Shown piece after piece: positions 35,833 to 54,789 of a stretch of DNA of 64,000 nt. The stretch covers positions 10,991,755 to 11,055,754 of the forward strand of contig CM042539.1 in assembly GCA_023630585.1 (NCBI GenBank), in the 5' to 3' direction. Made by a program: the position numbers and the translations under genes. Every line of letters starts with the position of its first letter. Within the stretch, counting starts at the first letter, position 1. The notes under the pieces were generated by a model. The model saw only the letters and a list, made by a program, of their open reading frames with translations, did not search any database and had not been told where the DNA came from. Origin of the DNA: Cranoglanis bouderius (lineage: Eukaryota; Chordata; Actinopteri; Siluriformes; Cranoglanididae).

Positions 35833-37118
35833 TTTAAGTGTAATCATCATCATCATGTGGATTAAAATGGTTTCAGTCGAATTTAACAACAGATTACTTT
35901 ACAATATCATTTTCTATTGTGTCATGTTGCCTTTATTCAAATGTTGCTGTATGTCCTGTGTATTTTCATCATGTTTAATTTTACTTTAAAACTCATATTT
36001 TTTTAGGCTTATGTAAAAAAGAAAGATGAATTTTAAAAGGTTTTTAGTGAATGGAGGGTAAGTGCAATACTGTCCTACTGCAAATCTATGCAGGCCAAGA
36101 AAAAAAAACTGCACTTTATTTTACAGTTTAATGTACAAGCAGACAAATAAACATGTATTTTACAAATATATATCTTTAATATGTAAAAAAAAAAAAAAAA
36201 ACTGTTACTACAGGTCAAAAATAAGATTTTACATCAATGTGACTCAGATATAAATGATCTTCAGATCTGCAAATATGGGCCTTTTTAATCATGTAAAAAT
36301 GAAATTAAAATGTGAGAATGATCTAAAACGGCCACAGGCAAAGTATTTTACGTTTTTGTGAATGAACACTGTTGATACTTCTATTTTTTCTAAACGGTTT
36401 TCCTGGTTGAAATAACGCACGCCTGTTCGTAAATAAATCACAATATTTATGGAAAGGCTTATCATTTTTTTTTTGTTCATACAGCACTGTACAGGAAAAA
36501 AACAAAACAAAACTACTTTTTATAGGAATAAATCAGGTCTTTCAGTGCGAGATAATAAGAAATAATCTATGAGTTCTCAGGTTTTCTACAAAACAAATGT
36601 ACGACTAGTGTGTGTTTATCCTTATTTACAGATAATGATGTCATTTAGGTCTCTTGTTAAACAGGTACGTGTTTATATCTTGGCAGAGAGGGAAACGTTA
36701 TAACATAAGGCCATGGACATCATACTCATCACACATGGAAATCTATTAACTCTGAATATTCATCTTTACTATTAACATATATCATAAATATTCATCGGTA
36801 CATCACATGGAAGCACTTTAGCTCTTCAATATTAGTAATTACAGTATATTACATAAGAATATTCATCTCCTTGGTTGGACAAAATATCAGTATATTAGCT
36901 CATACACCAGGCAAGTGAAAGCACCAGTCGGGAAACATAATATTTAAAAAAAATAAAATAAAAAATAAATAAAAAACTTTTTGGGTCACTGAAAACACTT
37001 TTTCGAAAATATCCTCCAAGCTTGAGAAATGTAAATAAAAAAAAAATTTAAACCCTAAAAAACTTTTTTTTCCCTGTGTGGATGGGAAATACACGCTTTG
37101 TTTTTAACCGCTGACATC
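35833..37118. other. AT-rich stretch, candidate kcnb2 3' UTR
   Basis: No repeat family recognised except A-rich runs (about 36,188-36,200 and 36,945-36,975). May be transcribed. Confidence 0.4.
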
Positions 37119-37486
37119 ACAGCATGACATCTTAACAAGTGGAAATACCTTGAGTATAGTCACATTAATCTAGTATTTCCTATTATAAGATTACTAAAAC
37201 TAAATATAAGATTATTAAACCTATTTCAAGCCATTTGTACTCATTTCAAGCTTGAATTAGTCTTGTTCTATTGGCAGACAATTTTGCTCATTTTAAGCGT
37301 TTATTTCTAGAAAGAAGCAAAATTATCTGCCAATAGAATAAGAAAACTACAAGCTTGAAATAAGTAATAGTGTCTGTAAATAGGTTTAATGATCTTATAT
37401 TTGGCTCATTGTAATCTTACTAGATAAATGTGCCTATATTCAACATAGTTCCACTTGCTAAGATGACATTTTTTTGCAGTGTGTAG
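37119..37486. mobile_element. Foldback (palindromic) MITE
   Basis: The left arm (about 37,122-37,301, with CATCTTAACAAGTGGAA, ATATAAGATTATTAAACC, TTTCAAGCTTGAATTAG and CTATTGGCAGACAATTTTGC) pairs with the right arm (about 37,308-37,486, with GCAAAATTATCTGCCAATAG, CTACAAGCTTGAAA, GGTTTAATGATCTTATAT and CCACTTGCTAAGATG). A related single arm lies at 20,156-20,340. Confidence 0.8.
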
Positions 37487-38888
37487 TGAGTAGGACGTTA
37501 TCTTGCTTGAAATCATTAATCTTTCCATATAGCCTTCCATATATTTCTGAGTAGAAAAAAAAAACAAAAACATTAACCGGATAACATCTCCGTAGCTACA
37601 TAACCAAATGAAAACTTACAAAGCTTTCCGAAAGTCAGTAAGAAGTAGGATTTCTTTCTTTGCCTAGTTGTTAAACCTACTTGTTCACTGGGTAACTACG
37701 AATAAAAACTAAAACACGAAATCTATTTGTGCTAGTCACCAAGATTAGTGATTAGATCGTACATGACGTATGGTTACAGGTTTAGTAGCTCAAAATAAAT
37801 CTCCCTTTCTAAATGTGATACTAACATTTATGTTTTTTTAGGAGCAGGATTTCGATCATCACATATGGATTCACACGCTGTTTTGATGGTCGCTATAAAG
37901 TGACATAACAATAACGTATGCTAATCATCTGACCTAATAACATGACGTTATTACTTATCTACGCCTCTGTAGCATAACTCTGATGCTATAACTATATCGG
38001 ATACAGTTACCATGATATATTGTTCATACTGACATATCGTCACACTCCTATTTTAAATACGTAGTAATTTAGATAAAGTGTGGCTGTTTGGGACGTAGCC
38101 ACATGACGTTACCATGTTAACCAGGAAAGCTACATTGTGAATGCTTTGCACATACTATTATATAGTAGGGTGGGATTTGGGACATAGCCCAGCATCTGAA
38201 AACAGTGCTGATGTGTGAAGTTATTATCTCTACTGCTGTAGTGCAACTATTTCAGATTTCAAAAAAATATATTATCCCAGCCCTGTATTGTATCACTGTG
38301 CCATTTCAAACACTGAGCATTTCATTTCATAATTGTGTTTTATTTCCGATTTCATTCACTGTACTTTCTGTTGATGTTTTTTAAGAGAGGAAACTAAAGA
38401 AAGAGCTCACCGTGACACTGTAACGTTCTCTTCAAAATGTTCTTTTCCAAAATGAGGTGACACTTCTTTGAAAACGTTCGACTTTTAATGTAAAAACTCC
38501 CGTTTTTACGATTTCTCACGATTAAGGGAATGGCAGATAACCAGGGATCTGTGAGCTAACACGTGTTTTTTTCATCACTTATTTATTTTGTGAAACTCTT
38601 AAACCATGATGATAAATGTGTGCTTTTATTTTGCATTGGAAGAAATGTTGGTCTGTGTAAAATCCTTTTCTTATTGGTTCTGCCTCTTTTTTGGGATTGG
38701 TGTTGATTTGTTTGGGTGAAGCGTTTGCTGTAGACAGTCCGTGTCTCTGCACACATCAGCATGTTGGACTCATGATCACTTTGTTATTGTACATGTGTGT
38801 CGACGTTTCTGTACGTTAGAGAGTTATTGTTATGTCTGTCCTAAGCATATGCAGAATAAAGAATAAATATGTATATAACTCACTGTGC

Positions 38889-38894
<6 letters not shown>
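37487..38894. other. AT-rich stretch, nothing certain
   Basis: Non-coding. ATATAGTAGGGTGGG and GGGACATAGCC near 38,160-38,190 echo the degenerate repeat of 24.8 kb. It ends with the tandem polyadenylation hexamers at 38,855-38,867. Confidence 0.4.
38855..38867 (+). promoter_or_regulatory. Tandem polyadenylation signals AATAAAGAATAAA
   Basis: Two overlapping-spacing AATAAA hexamers followed within 40 bp by a long (GT)n tract that could serve as the GU-rich downstream element. On the strand of kcnb2. Confidence 0.45.
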
Positions 38895-38897
<3 letters not shown>

Positions 38898-38960
<63 letters not shown>

Positions 38961-38971
38961 TGTGTGTGTGT
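38898..38971 (+). repeat. (GT)n microsatellite
   Basis: More than 25 GT units, then interrupted units. Confidence 0.95.
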
Positions 38972-39204
38972 TTGTGTCCTCCTGCTTATCCCTCTATTGG
39001 AAAAAAACATCTTATATTGCATTTTATCACTTCCAATGACTTGTAAAAATGTTCAAAATGTTTATTTTAATTTTTAGGGGTATTTTTTGGGGATATGTTG
39101 CCATATGGAAACACTGTACAAGAACATTTTTGTCACTGCTTAAGCAGAGGTACACTTTGAAGCGTTAGGAGTATTTAACTCATTGTAACGCAGGTTTAAT
39201 TACT

Positions 39205-39360
39205 AAAACTGAATCTACCTCACTTCCTGCCACTAAAACTGACTCTTCCTCAGGTCCTGCGTCACTTCCTTCCACTAAAAGTGACTCTTCCTTACTTCCT
39301 GCCTCACTTCCTGCCACTAAAAGTGACTCTTCCTTACTTCCTGCCAGTTATAATAAATAA
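39205..39360 (+). repeat. Minisatellite, TCACTTCCTGCCACTAAAAG type
   Basis: Three to four units of about 40 bp, each with ACTTCCTGCCACTAAAAGTG and ACTCTTCCTTACTTCCTGCC. Confidence 0.85.
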
Positions 39361-39461
39361 ACTAAAAGTGGAATAATATATACAATAAAACTGTTATAAC
39401 AATAAAAGTGCAATCCATATAATATGAGTGAATTAATATATACATTAAAATTGGAATGATA

Positions 39462-40880
39462 TACAACCTCAATTCCGAAAAAGTTGGGACAGTATGGAAA
39501 AGGCTAATAAAAACAAAGAGGAGTGATTTGTAAATGTACTTTGACTCGTATTTAAACAAAAAACATATAAAGACAAGGTATTTGATGTTTTACCGAATCA
39601 ACTGCATAGTTTTTTTTTTTTTGAAGATAAACGTTTATTTTGAAATTGATGCATGCAACACGTTCCAAAAAAAGTTGGGACAGGGCAATTTAGGACTAAT
39701 AGCAATGTGACGAGTTGAAATATGAAGGTTATGTGAAATAGGTGAGGCAATCGTCTAATCATGGTATATAAGGAGCCTCCAAAAAGGCCTAGTCCTTCAA
39801 GAACAAGGAGGGGTCGAGGCTCGCCAATCTGCCAACAGAATAATCCAACACTTTGAGAACAACATTCCCCAAAGGCAAATCGGTAGGATTTTTGGCATTT
39901 CACCTTCTACAGTGTACAATATAATTAAAAGATTCAAGGAATCTGGTCAAATCTCAGTGCGTAAAGGGCAAGGTCGAAAACCACTTATGAATGCGTGTGA
40001 TCTCCGATTGCTCAGACATCACTATCTTAAAAACATGAGTCTGTAATGGATATCCTGACATGAGCTCGGGAATACTTTGGTAAACCTTTGTCAGTCAACA
40101 CCATTTGCCGCTGCATCCACAGATGCAAGTTAAGGCTTTACTATGCAAAGCAGAAGCCAAACATCAACACTGTCCAGAAGTCTCAACTGAGATGGACAGT
40201 AGCACAGTGGAATCGTGCTTTGTGGTCCGACAAGTCAACATTTCAAATAGTTTTTGGACAAAACAGTTGTCGTATTCTCCGGGCCAAAGAGGAAAAGGAC
40301 CATCCAAGCTGTTATCAGCATCAGGTCCAAAGGCCAATATCTGTCATGGTATTGGGGTGTGTCAGTGCCCATGGCATGGGTACATCTGTGAGGGCAGCAT
40401 TAATGCAGAAAGATATGTACACATTTTAGAGCAACATAAGCTGCCATACAGAGCAGGACAATGCTAAACCACATTCTGCCTGGATAACAAGCACATGGTT
40501 GAGTAAGCAGAGAGTGCGGGTGCTAGCATGGCCTGTCTGCAGTCCTGACCTGTCTCCGATTGTGAATGTGTGACGCATTATGAAGTGCAAAATAAGGCAA
40601 CGAAGGCCCCGTACAGTTGCACAGCTGAAGAAATGCATAATGGATGAATGGGGGGAAATTCTACTTGCTAAACTTAACCAACTGGTGTCTTCAGTCCCAA
40701 ACACTTAATAAGTGTTATTAAAAGAAAAGGTGATGTTACAAAGTAGTAAACAATCGACTGTCCCAACTTTTTTGGAGTGTTGCAGTCATCAGATTTGAAA
40801 TGAGTGTATATTTTCAAAAATAAATTAAATTCACAATGTAAAACATCAAATAATGTGTTAATAATGCGTTTTTAATATAG
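39462..40880 (+). mobile_element. Tc1/mariner-type element (GAAAAAGTTGGGACAG family)
   Basis: The left end reads TACAACCTCAATTCCGAAAA then AGTTGGGACAG; an inner inverted pair is TTCCAAAAAAAGTTGGGACA at about 39,662 and TGTCCCAACTTTTTTGGAG at about 40,758. The right outer terminus is missing or diverged, so the end is approximate. It contains a decayed transposase. Confidence 0.85.
39840..40705 (+). pseudogene. Tc1-type transposase pseudogene
   Basis: HTH part FGISPSTVYNIIKRFKESGQ and a GQGRKP hook near 39,890-39,985, then a stop near 40,047, then LSVNTICRCIHRCKLRLYYA, RWTVAQWNRALWSDKSTFQ (the first catalytic aspartate kept, SDKS for SDES) and KDHPSCYQHQVQRPISVMVL at 40,088-40,340. After that the frame shifts: CRAGQC*TTFCLD and WPVCSPDLSPI are found in other frames. 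Multiple frameshifts and stops mean it is dead. Confidence 0.85.
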
Positions 40881-41325
40881 TACAGGGTGAACGGAATTTT
40901 CCAATGATCACTGCCACCTGGTGGTCATTTGGACTAACAACAGATTTTCTCGTTGACACACACACAAAAAAAACATCGTTCAAATGTTATAAACGATGCG
41001 TAATCCCGTTTTATGATGATGATGATGATTATTATTATTTAATTTATTTATTAAAAAGTATTAAAACAGTGCTCATGTATACACAAATTAGCCTACTCTA
41101 TTAATACTTATCTTATGTTAAAAAAAAAAAACCCAACCCAGATACTTCTCATATACTGGCTTCAGAAAGGTGAATTTTAGGGTAAAATGTTATTTTAAAT
41201 TAAATTAATTGTGATAGGGATGCAATAGTATGGCTCTATTTTAATTTTAACATAGCAAAGTTTTTCCCACATCAACCAAATTATCTAAAATTGTGTACCT
41301 TGTGTACACAATTTTATTGTGTACA
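40881..41325. other. Non-coding stretch, nothing recognised
   Basis: Short (GAT)n at about 41,014-41,028. No gene seen. Confidence 0.45.
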
Positions 41326-41329
41326 TTAA

Positions 41330-41848
41330 AATTGTGTAGGTAAGATTTGTGGGGAAAATAGGTCTCTAATGGGTAAATATGTGGAGTTTAATAAGATTTA
41401 AATCATTTTTTTCACCCATGTACACAAAGCTCCGCCCCCAACCCTTACCGTGGTTCCGCTAGTGTTAGTATGCTAAGTAGAGTTACCATTAGAAAGGACT
41501 GTCATGACATTATTTTCAATCGCACTCAGACATTCAACTGCTAGAAAGCTGAGTTACAACTCTATAAACATGCAATTTGTCCTCATAATGATTTATATGA
41601 TGAATCATAATGATTTATGAGGATGTGAACGGGCGTTGGGGGCGTGTCTGTAAAACGACTGACAAGAAGCCAATCAAAATACAAATAAACACTCCGGACC
41701 GGAAAGCAGGTTTCCAAACTTTTTTTTTTTTCAGCTATGTAATATACTTGTTCTGAGACAATGACTTAAACTATAATTTAGCATTTCTACGTCATTTTCC
41801 ACATTATTTGTACAAGTAAGAAATGAAAAAATATTGACTATTGCACCT
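41330..41848. mobile_element. TTAA-flanked MITE, fullest of three copies
   Basis: TTAA at 41,326-41,329 and 41,849-41,852. The right end is TTGCACCT; the left end is diverged but in the copy at 63,108 reads AGGTGCATTAGGTAAGATTT. Shared interior includes AATAGGTCTCTAATGGGTAA, ACACAAAGCTCCGCCCCCAA and GTTACAACTCTATAAACAT. TTAA duplications suggest a piggyBac- or Kolobok-type mobiliser. Confidence 0.7.
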
Positions 41849-41904
41849 TTAATTGTATTTGTTATTGACTGTATAGTCCAGTTGGTGGCAGTAAGCGCAT
41901 CTTA

Positions 41905-41937
41905 AAAGAAGAAGAAGAAGAAGAAGAAGAAGAAGAA
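41905..41937 (+). repeat. (GAA)n microsatellite just upstream of terf1
   Basis: About ten AAG/GAA units after GGTGGCAGTAAGCGCATCTT, a context that recurs in fish repeats. Confidence 0.9.
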
Positions 41938-42044
41938 TGCCTTTCTTCATGAGTTTATTTTCTCAGTTTCAGACACACACACACACACATTGAAACTGCA
42001 CTGTATTTTATTCCTGCTATAGGAACTTTTACACAGCCGTCATT

Positions 42045-49339
<7,295 letters not shown>

Positions 49340-49460
49340 AACTCTGAACTCAGAGCTCTAAATTTATGTTGTTTTCCCCCCCCTGTATTACTGATGCTTT
49401 AATGATCCTGTAATGATGCTGTGCCATCTACATATTCTTCATTTCAATGTTATTAGATGA

Positions 49461-49659
49461 AATAAAGTGAGTTGCATTTTAAGTTGCCCCAATGTGGAAC
49501 CTTTGCTACAGAAATGTACATATATCTTTTTGTTACTGTTTATTATGAGTGACTGTAAATAATGTTTTTACTGTTATTTTTTTAAACAATAAGCAGGCAA
49601 AAGTGAATGTTGAAGCTTACATTGTATGGAAATATTGCATAAAAAATGCTCCAAATAAA
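49461..49659 (+). terminator. terf1: terf1 polyadenylation signals
   Basis: AATAAA at 49,461-49,466 and at 49,654-49,659; the second is followed by GTGGATGTACATGTGTGTC, a GU-rich downstream region, and is the stronger candidate. Confidence 0.65.
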
Positions 49660-49734
49660 TGAGAGTGGATGTACATGTGTGTCTGACATCATTGAATTTA
49701 AAACCTATAAAGATAAATGCATTATGTAGGTTTC

Positions 49735-50415
49735 TGATGCGGTCAGTGTGCACACCATACCTGGAACACCATAGCAAACCCCACCTGGTATACCATAACA
49801 ACACCCTAGCAAACCCCTAGAAACCACCTGGAACATCATATTAACTGCCTAGCAGCAACCTTGCAACCACCAGGGATACCATAACAACTGCCTAGCAACA
49901 CCCCTAGCAACCACCTAGAGTGCCATTGCAAGACCCTAACAGCAACCTTTTTTGTAATCCTGAAAAATAAGGACTGTCCAGAACAGAAAACGCTGCATAT
50001 GAAATAAGCACATATCTCAACCAGAAGTGAAGTTTGGTGAAAAGAGAAAAGTTAACGCCTCACCCGGGAACACAAACCACCTAGCAACCACCTAGAGCAC
50101 CCTAGCAAAAACCTGGGATACAATAGCAACTGCCTAGCAACACCCTAGCAACCACCTGTAACATCACAGCAACCACTTAGCATACCACTAGGAACCACCT
50201 GGGATACCATAGCAACTACCTAGCAGCAACCTAGCAACACCCTATCAAAAAGAAACCTGGAACAACAGAGTAACCGCCTAGCACCACCCTAGCAACCACC
50301 AGGGATACCATAGCAACTGTCTAGCAACACCATAGAACCCACAGAAACAACCAGACATACCATAGCAAGACCCTAGCAACCACCTGGAATACCATAGCAG
50401 CAGTCTAGAAACATA
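49735..50415 (+). repeat. Minisatellite, ACCATAGCAACTGCCTAGCA type
   Basis: Degenerate units of about 40 bp combining CACCTGGGATACCATAGCAA, CTGCCTAGCAACACC and CTAGCAACCACCTGGAAT. A non-repetitive break lies at about 49,940-50,070. Confidence 0.9.
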
Positions 50416-50509
50416 CTAGTAATATCTGTGCTACTATTATTAGTTTTTTTCAAACATTATTTCTTTCCAACTTTCTTTTAGCTCTTTGCAAGCACTGTGT
50501 ATTTCCTTC

Positions 50510-50710
50510 AGGAAATGAAAATCTAGTTTATATAGCGCTTTTAACCCAAGACATTTCTCACAAAGCAGCTTTACAGAAATCCGGAAGTAGATTTAGATCA
50601 CCAATGAACAAGCCAGAGGCAACAGTGGTAAGGAAAAACTCCCCGAGGCGACATGAAGAAACCTTGAGAGGAACCGGACTCAAAAGGGAGCCCATCCTCA
50701 TCTGAGTGAT
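50510..50710 (+). repeat. Dispersed fish repeat with TATAGCGCTTTTAACCCAAG and GGAAAAACTCCCCGAGG
   Basis: Contains TTTATATAGCGCTTTTAACC, CACAAAGCAGCTTTACAGAA, GGTAAGGAAAAACTCCCCGA and GAAACCTTGAGAGGAACC, a sequence set found many times in fish genomes. A short piece of the same family is at 60,893-60,940. Non-coding. Confidence 0.7.
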
Positions 50711-51224
50711 GCCAGATAGTAGGATTATAATTCCTTGTTCTTTTACAGTTGTATACTATAAAGTCAAACAGTACCAAGTGTGTTGAAAGTATGAACATCA
50801 TAGTTTTTATTGTTATAGCAAAGGTTTTTAGGTAGACGTCTACAGTATCCAAGTAAAGTTATCCACTGAAGTAGCCCAACACACATCTATACATTAAAGT
50901 TAATGGTTTATTAAAGATAATTCTAATGCTAGGTACATTCATGTATGGCACTGGATGCATGATGCAAATGCAAATGCACCAGATAAGCATTTAATTAAAG
51001 ATGTACTCTATGTAATTAAACCGTGTTAAGTTAATTAGCTCTACATCTGGCAGCATAATGAAGTAAACAGTGCTGGGTTTATTTAGATGTGAATACACAC
51101 AAGGGAATAGATGTTGTTATGAAAAATATGCAAACCTACACACTGTAATCCTCTAAATCAAACATCAGGCCTCCATGAAATTGATTCACCAGCAGTCTGT
51201 TAGAATAAACACCTTCCTAATCAC

Positions 51225-51410
51225 AGGTGGATTGATGACTGTAAATTGCACCTGGGTGTGATTGAAGTGTGTTAATGTGTGTGTGCATGGTGCCCTGTGA
51301 TAGACTGACGGCTCATTCAGAGTGTATTCCCACCTCGCGCCCAGTGTTCCTTAGATAGACTCCAGATCTACCGTGTCTCTGACCAGGATAAAGCAACTAC
51401 TGAGTCATAG
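51225..51410 (+). repeat. SINE-like 3' fragment
   Basis: GTAAATTGCACCTGGGTGTG, GGTGCCCTGTGATAGACTG, CACCTCGCGCCCAGTGTTCC and ACCAGGATAAAGCAACTACT match the 3' half of the SINE-like copies. Confidence 0.7.
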
Positions 51411-52590
51411 TAAGCGAGTCTTGGATGTTAGATTTATCATGTCAAACTGACTCTGTGAATGATTATATACACTATGTACCCTTTTTCTTTCTCCCTCCAT
51501 TCCTGCTGTTTGCTCTCTCTCCTTTGCTCGGTGTCTCTGTCATCAGTCTGGAATGCTCCTTTAATCCAGCATCTCTAAACCGTTTCAGATGAAATCTCTA
51601 CATCAGCAGCGCAACTGTTTATTCTAAATCCCAGCTCTATCATATTCACTGTATCTCAGTGATGAACAACACCTAGAAAAAAAACACGCGCTGCATCTAG
51701 AAAAAAAGTTTATGCTGTTTTGCAAATCACACTTGTTTTTACCTATTTTGGTCATGCTGAGCTCAAATATGCCACTAAAAATTCCCTATCACGTACAGTT
51801 TTCCCACAAAATAAGAATGAAGTTTTTAATAATTTTGCTAAATGTATATTGCTTTCAGGGTTTTATTTAAATTGGTAGAAGCTGTCAAATTTCACTATTA
51901 TTATTTATTAATTACAACAATAGGCACACAAAACATAACACTTGTTTACAACATGAACAGCAGACAAATAGTCTGCGAAATGTTTGTGAAAATCTCTAAA
52001 TAAAGCTATTTCAAAAGACGAACATTATAATAATATGCAGAGCGCTTATGCAGTGAACTTCCTTTTGAGGGATTTTCTGGAATGGCAAAACACCCACAGA
52101 TGTAGCAGAAATCATCTGGGCTATGGTCACATTTCCGTCTTTCACTGGTCATTATAAATCCCTGAAATCAGGAGTTTTGTGTGCATGTAAGTGTGCCTAG
52201 CATTCATATAAGGGCTAATCAGAGGAAAAGTGATAAATGTTGCTCACCTATTGTACATAAACATAGTGTTTCCTGTGTTGGTGGCAGTGTATCTGGCAAT
52301 AGCTCTAATGTTTATGGTCCATCTTAGGCAAAAAAAAGCTCTACACTGGACATCAGGCTTTGTGAAAAGTTGTGATGTTCTAGAGCAAAACTAATAGCAT
52401 ATCTGTACTCAGCATCTAACTATTAGTAAGAAACAACTATCAGATACTATTCAGCAAATCTGATGCAGGGCGGTGTAATGTTTTTTGATTCCACATATTA
52501 ATTCCTACTTACAGCTCCTGAGCCAGTTGGTGATACTCATTCTTCTACTCATCCGGACTTCATTCCTTCCAGACTTTCTTCCTTAAGGAT
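51411..52590. other. Non-coding intergenic stretch, nothing recognised
   Basis: No gene or repeat family recognised. Confidence 0.45.
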
Positions 52591-52862
52591 GTCCTTATGG
52601 ACTTTCTTCATTCCAGTCTTCCTTCCTTCTAGATTTCCTTTCTTCCTTCTGGACTTCCTTCCTTCCTTCCTTCCATCCATCCTTCCTTCCTCCCTCCCTT
52701 ACATCCATCCATCCGTCCATCCATCCAGACTTCCAGACTTTTTTTCTTCCCGACTTCCAGACCCAGACTTCCTTCTTTCCTTCCGGATTTCCTTCCTTCC
52801 AATCTTCCTTCTGGACAGCCTTTATTCCTTCCAGACTTCCTTCCTTCCTTTGGACTTCCAGA
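52590..52862 (+). repeat. Degenerate (TTCC)n / TTCCAGACTTCC array
   Basis: Polypyrimidine-rich tract with CTTCCTTCC, CATCCATCC and a larger TTCCTTCCAGACTTC unit. The ORF at 52,589-52,873 is repeat translation. Confidence 0.9.
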
Positions 52863-53383
52863 AATCTAATTAGGTTTGCACCTCAGTTATGTTCACTTTT
52901 TGACCTGGGGGACAATTATTTGATGTAAATAACTAACATACAGTATGATCTTTATTTATTGTGCTTTTTGGCTGGCTGTCATACAGTTTGGCCCAAGTAA
53001 TAGAATGAGTGTAATGTGTGAATATAACAATACAAATATATTAAAATACATTACATATATTAATGTATTAATGTAAAATTACATGTAATATTTTTTTATA
53101 TTCTGTGTCCATGTCTGTATTTCTTTCTGTCTCTCTAAATGTCTCCTAACCTCTCCATTTGCTTCTGCCTTTCTTTACCACTCTTACCCTCTCCTCATTT
53201 TTCTTGCTCTCTTTTCTCTCTTTCCCACAATGTCTTGTCTTCTGTCGCTCCCTCAATCCCCCCAAACCCTCCCCAGCCCCACCAGTAACAGGTGTGAGTG
53301 TATGAGCTCAGTGGGTTCTCATGCTCAGTGCACTTGCACAGCTGTGGGACAAGACTAACACAGAATAAATGGCCACACACTCA

Positions 53384-53393
53384 CACAGAGAGA

Positions 53394-53466
<73 letters not shown>
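53384..53466 (+). repeat. (AG)n microsatellite with 14-bp inverted flanks
   Basis: About 35-40 AG units, with CTCAGTGGGTTCTC at 53,307-53,320 and its exact complement GAGAACCCACTGAG at 53,464-53,477. Confidence 0.9.
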
Positions 53467-53469
<3 letters not shown>

Positions 53470-53769
53470 CCACTGAGAATGGGCAATCTACCTACACAGC
53501 ACAGTGAGACACTAAAGGTTGGTTCAAAAACACAAAACAAACATTCATGCACTAACATACAAACTGAGAATCAGATCAAGAGCTGTGTGTATGAATGGAG
53601 ACCATTCAGGATGCTGAGAAGATTACAGCTTTGTTATTTGTAATGTTTGACTTACTAGTTAAGATATAATTAATCTAATTTACCGTCCATCTCCAAACAC
53701 ATGAATAAAACATTCAACACACAACAGTAGGCCAATTCTGCAGGAAATCTACAGACCAGGTAAGACTAG

Positions 53770-54170
53770 TGCTGTTACCTATAACAGGTGTAAATGTATG
53801 GCATGGATTCCTTTGAGATTCTGGTCCACGTTGACATGATTGCATCACGCAATTCCTGCAGATTTTTCAGGTACACTTTCATGCTGCAAATCTTCCATTC
53901 TAAGACATCCCAAAGGTGTTCTATTGGATTCAGATCCAGTGACTGGGAAGCCCACTGAAGCACACTGAACCCATTATCATATACATGAAACCAGTTTGAG
54001 ACAACTTTGGCATTGTGACATGGTGCATTATCATACTGGAAGTAGCCATAAGAAGATGAGTAAATTGTGGCCATGAAGGGATGCACATGGTCAGCAAGAA
54101 TACTTAAATATACTGTGGCCTTCAAGCAATGATTGATTGGTATTAATGGGCTCAGAGAGCCCAAAGAAGC
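53770..54170 (-). pseudogene. Tc1 transposase C-terminal half
   Basis: A 129-codon minus-strand frame contains YFQYDNAPCHNAKVVSNWFH (second catalytic aspartate in DNAPCH) and WASQSLDLNPIEHLWDVLEW. The final catalytic acidic residue (E in NPIEHLW) is kept. The N-terminal half and termini were not found, so it is a truncated relic. Confidence 0.85.
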
Positions 54171-54789
54171 ATGTTAATATAAACATGTGATTTGTCTTGC
54201 AGCCAGAACTAAAGTCCATGCTGTTTTTGAAAATTTATTTAACACATTTAAACAGAACTGTCCATCAATGCCTCATCATAGGACCACTGCGGACCAGATA
54301 TTGTTTAGATCATGGACTATTCTCACAGCAGTGACACTGGTACAAGTGTACATGTTCCCATGGCTGAGTTGTTCTCAGGACCTCACAGTGTTCACAGAAA
54401 CCTGATATCTACAAGTGTGACAATCAGATTTAATATCACAATGGGAAATCTGTAACCAGCAATTAACACGGCTGACTCACACATATACACACACTACATT
54501 TGGCTAGAACAAGCTTTCCAGTAGTCCATTACTAAAACTGTCCGGCAGACAAACAGCGCAAGAATGAACTACAGAACCAAATTAGCAACCACAGAGCGTG
54601 TGCAACTATAATAAAGCTAGAATTAGTCTGTAGCAAGATCCATAAACCTTCTTTTTGTGAATAGTTCATGAACAGAGCATTAGCTTCAAGCTCTTACCTG
54701 GCTCGTCATGGAGGAAACCTAGATGTAGCAATGTGACCAATTTCTGTTTCATGCTCCAAAACCTGACTGTTGTTACTAGATATTTTAGA

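Larger units (their letters stand above)
32463..38890 (+). other. kcnb2: kcnb2 3' UTR (start certain, end uncertain) and downstream DNA
   Basis: Sequence directly after the stop has no AATAAA for more than 2 kb. Candidate signals are at about 36,145, about 36,432 and, most convincingly, a tandem AATAAAGAATAAA at 38,855-38,867 followed by GU-rich sequence. If the distal one is used the UTR is about 6.4 kb and contains the inverted repeats described below. No RNA evidence is available here. Confidence 0.35.

Noticed and set aside
35583..35837. 84-codon ORF inside the TTTCCATCGA MITE
   Set aside because: MITE interior; no family similarity.
40088..40467. Functional transposase at 40.1-40.7 kb
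   Set aside because: Several frameshifts and stops, and the first catalytic block and C-terminal blocks lie in different frames.
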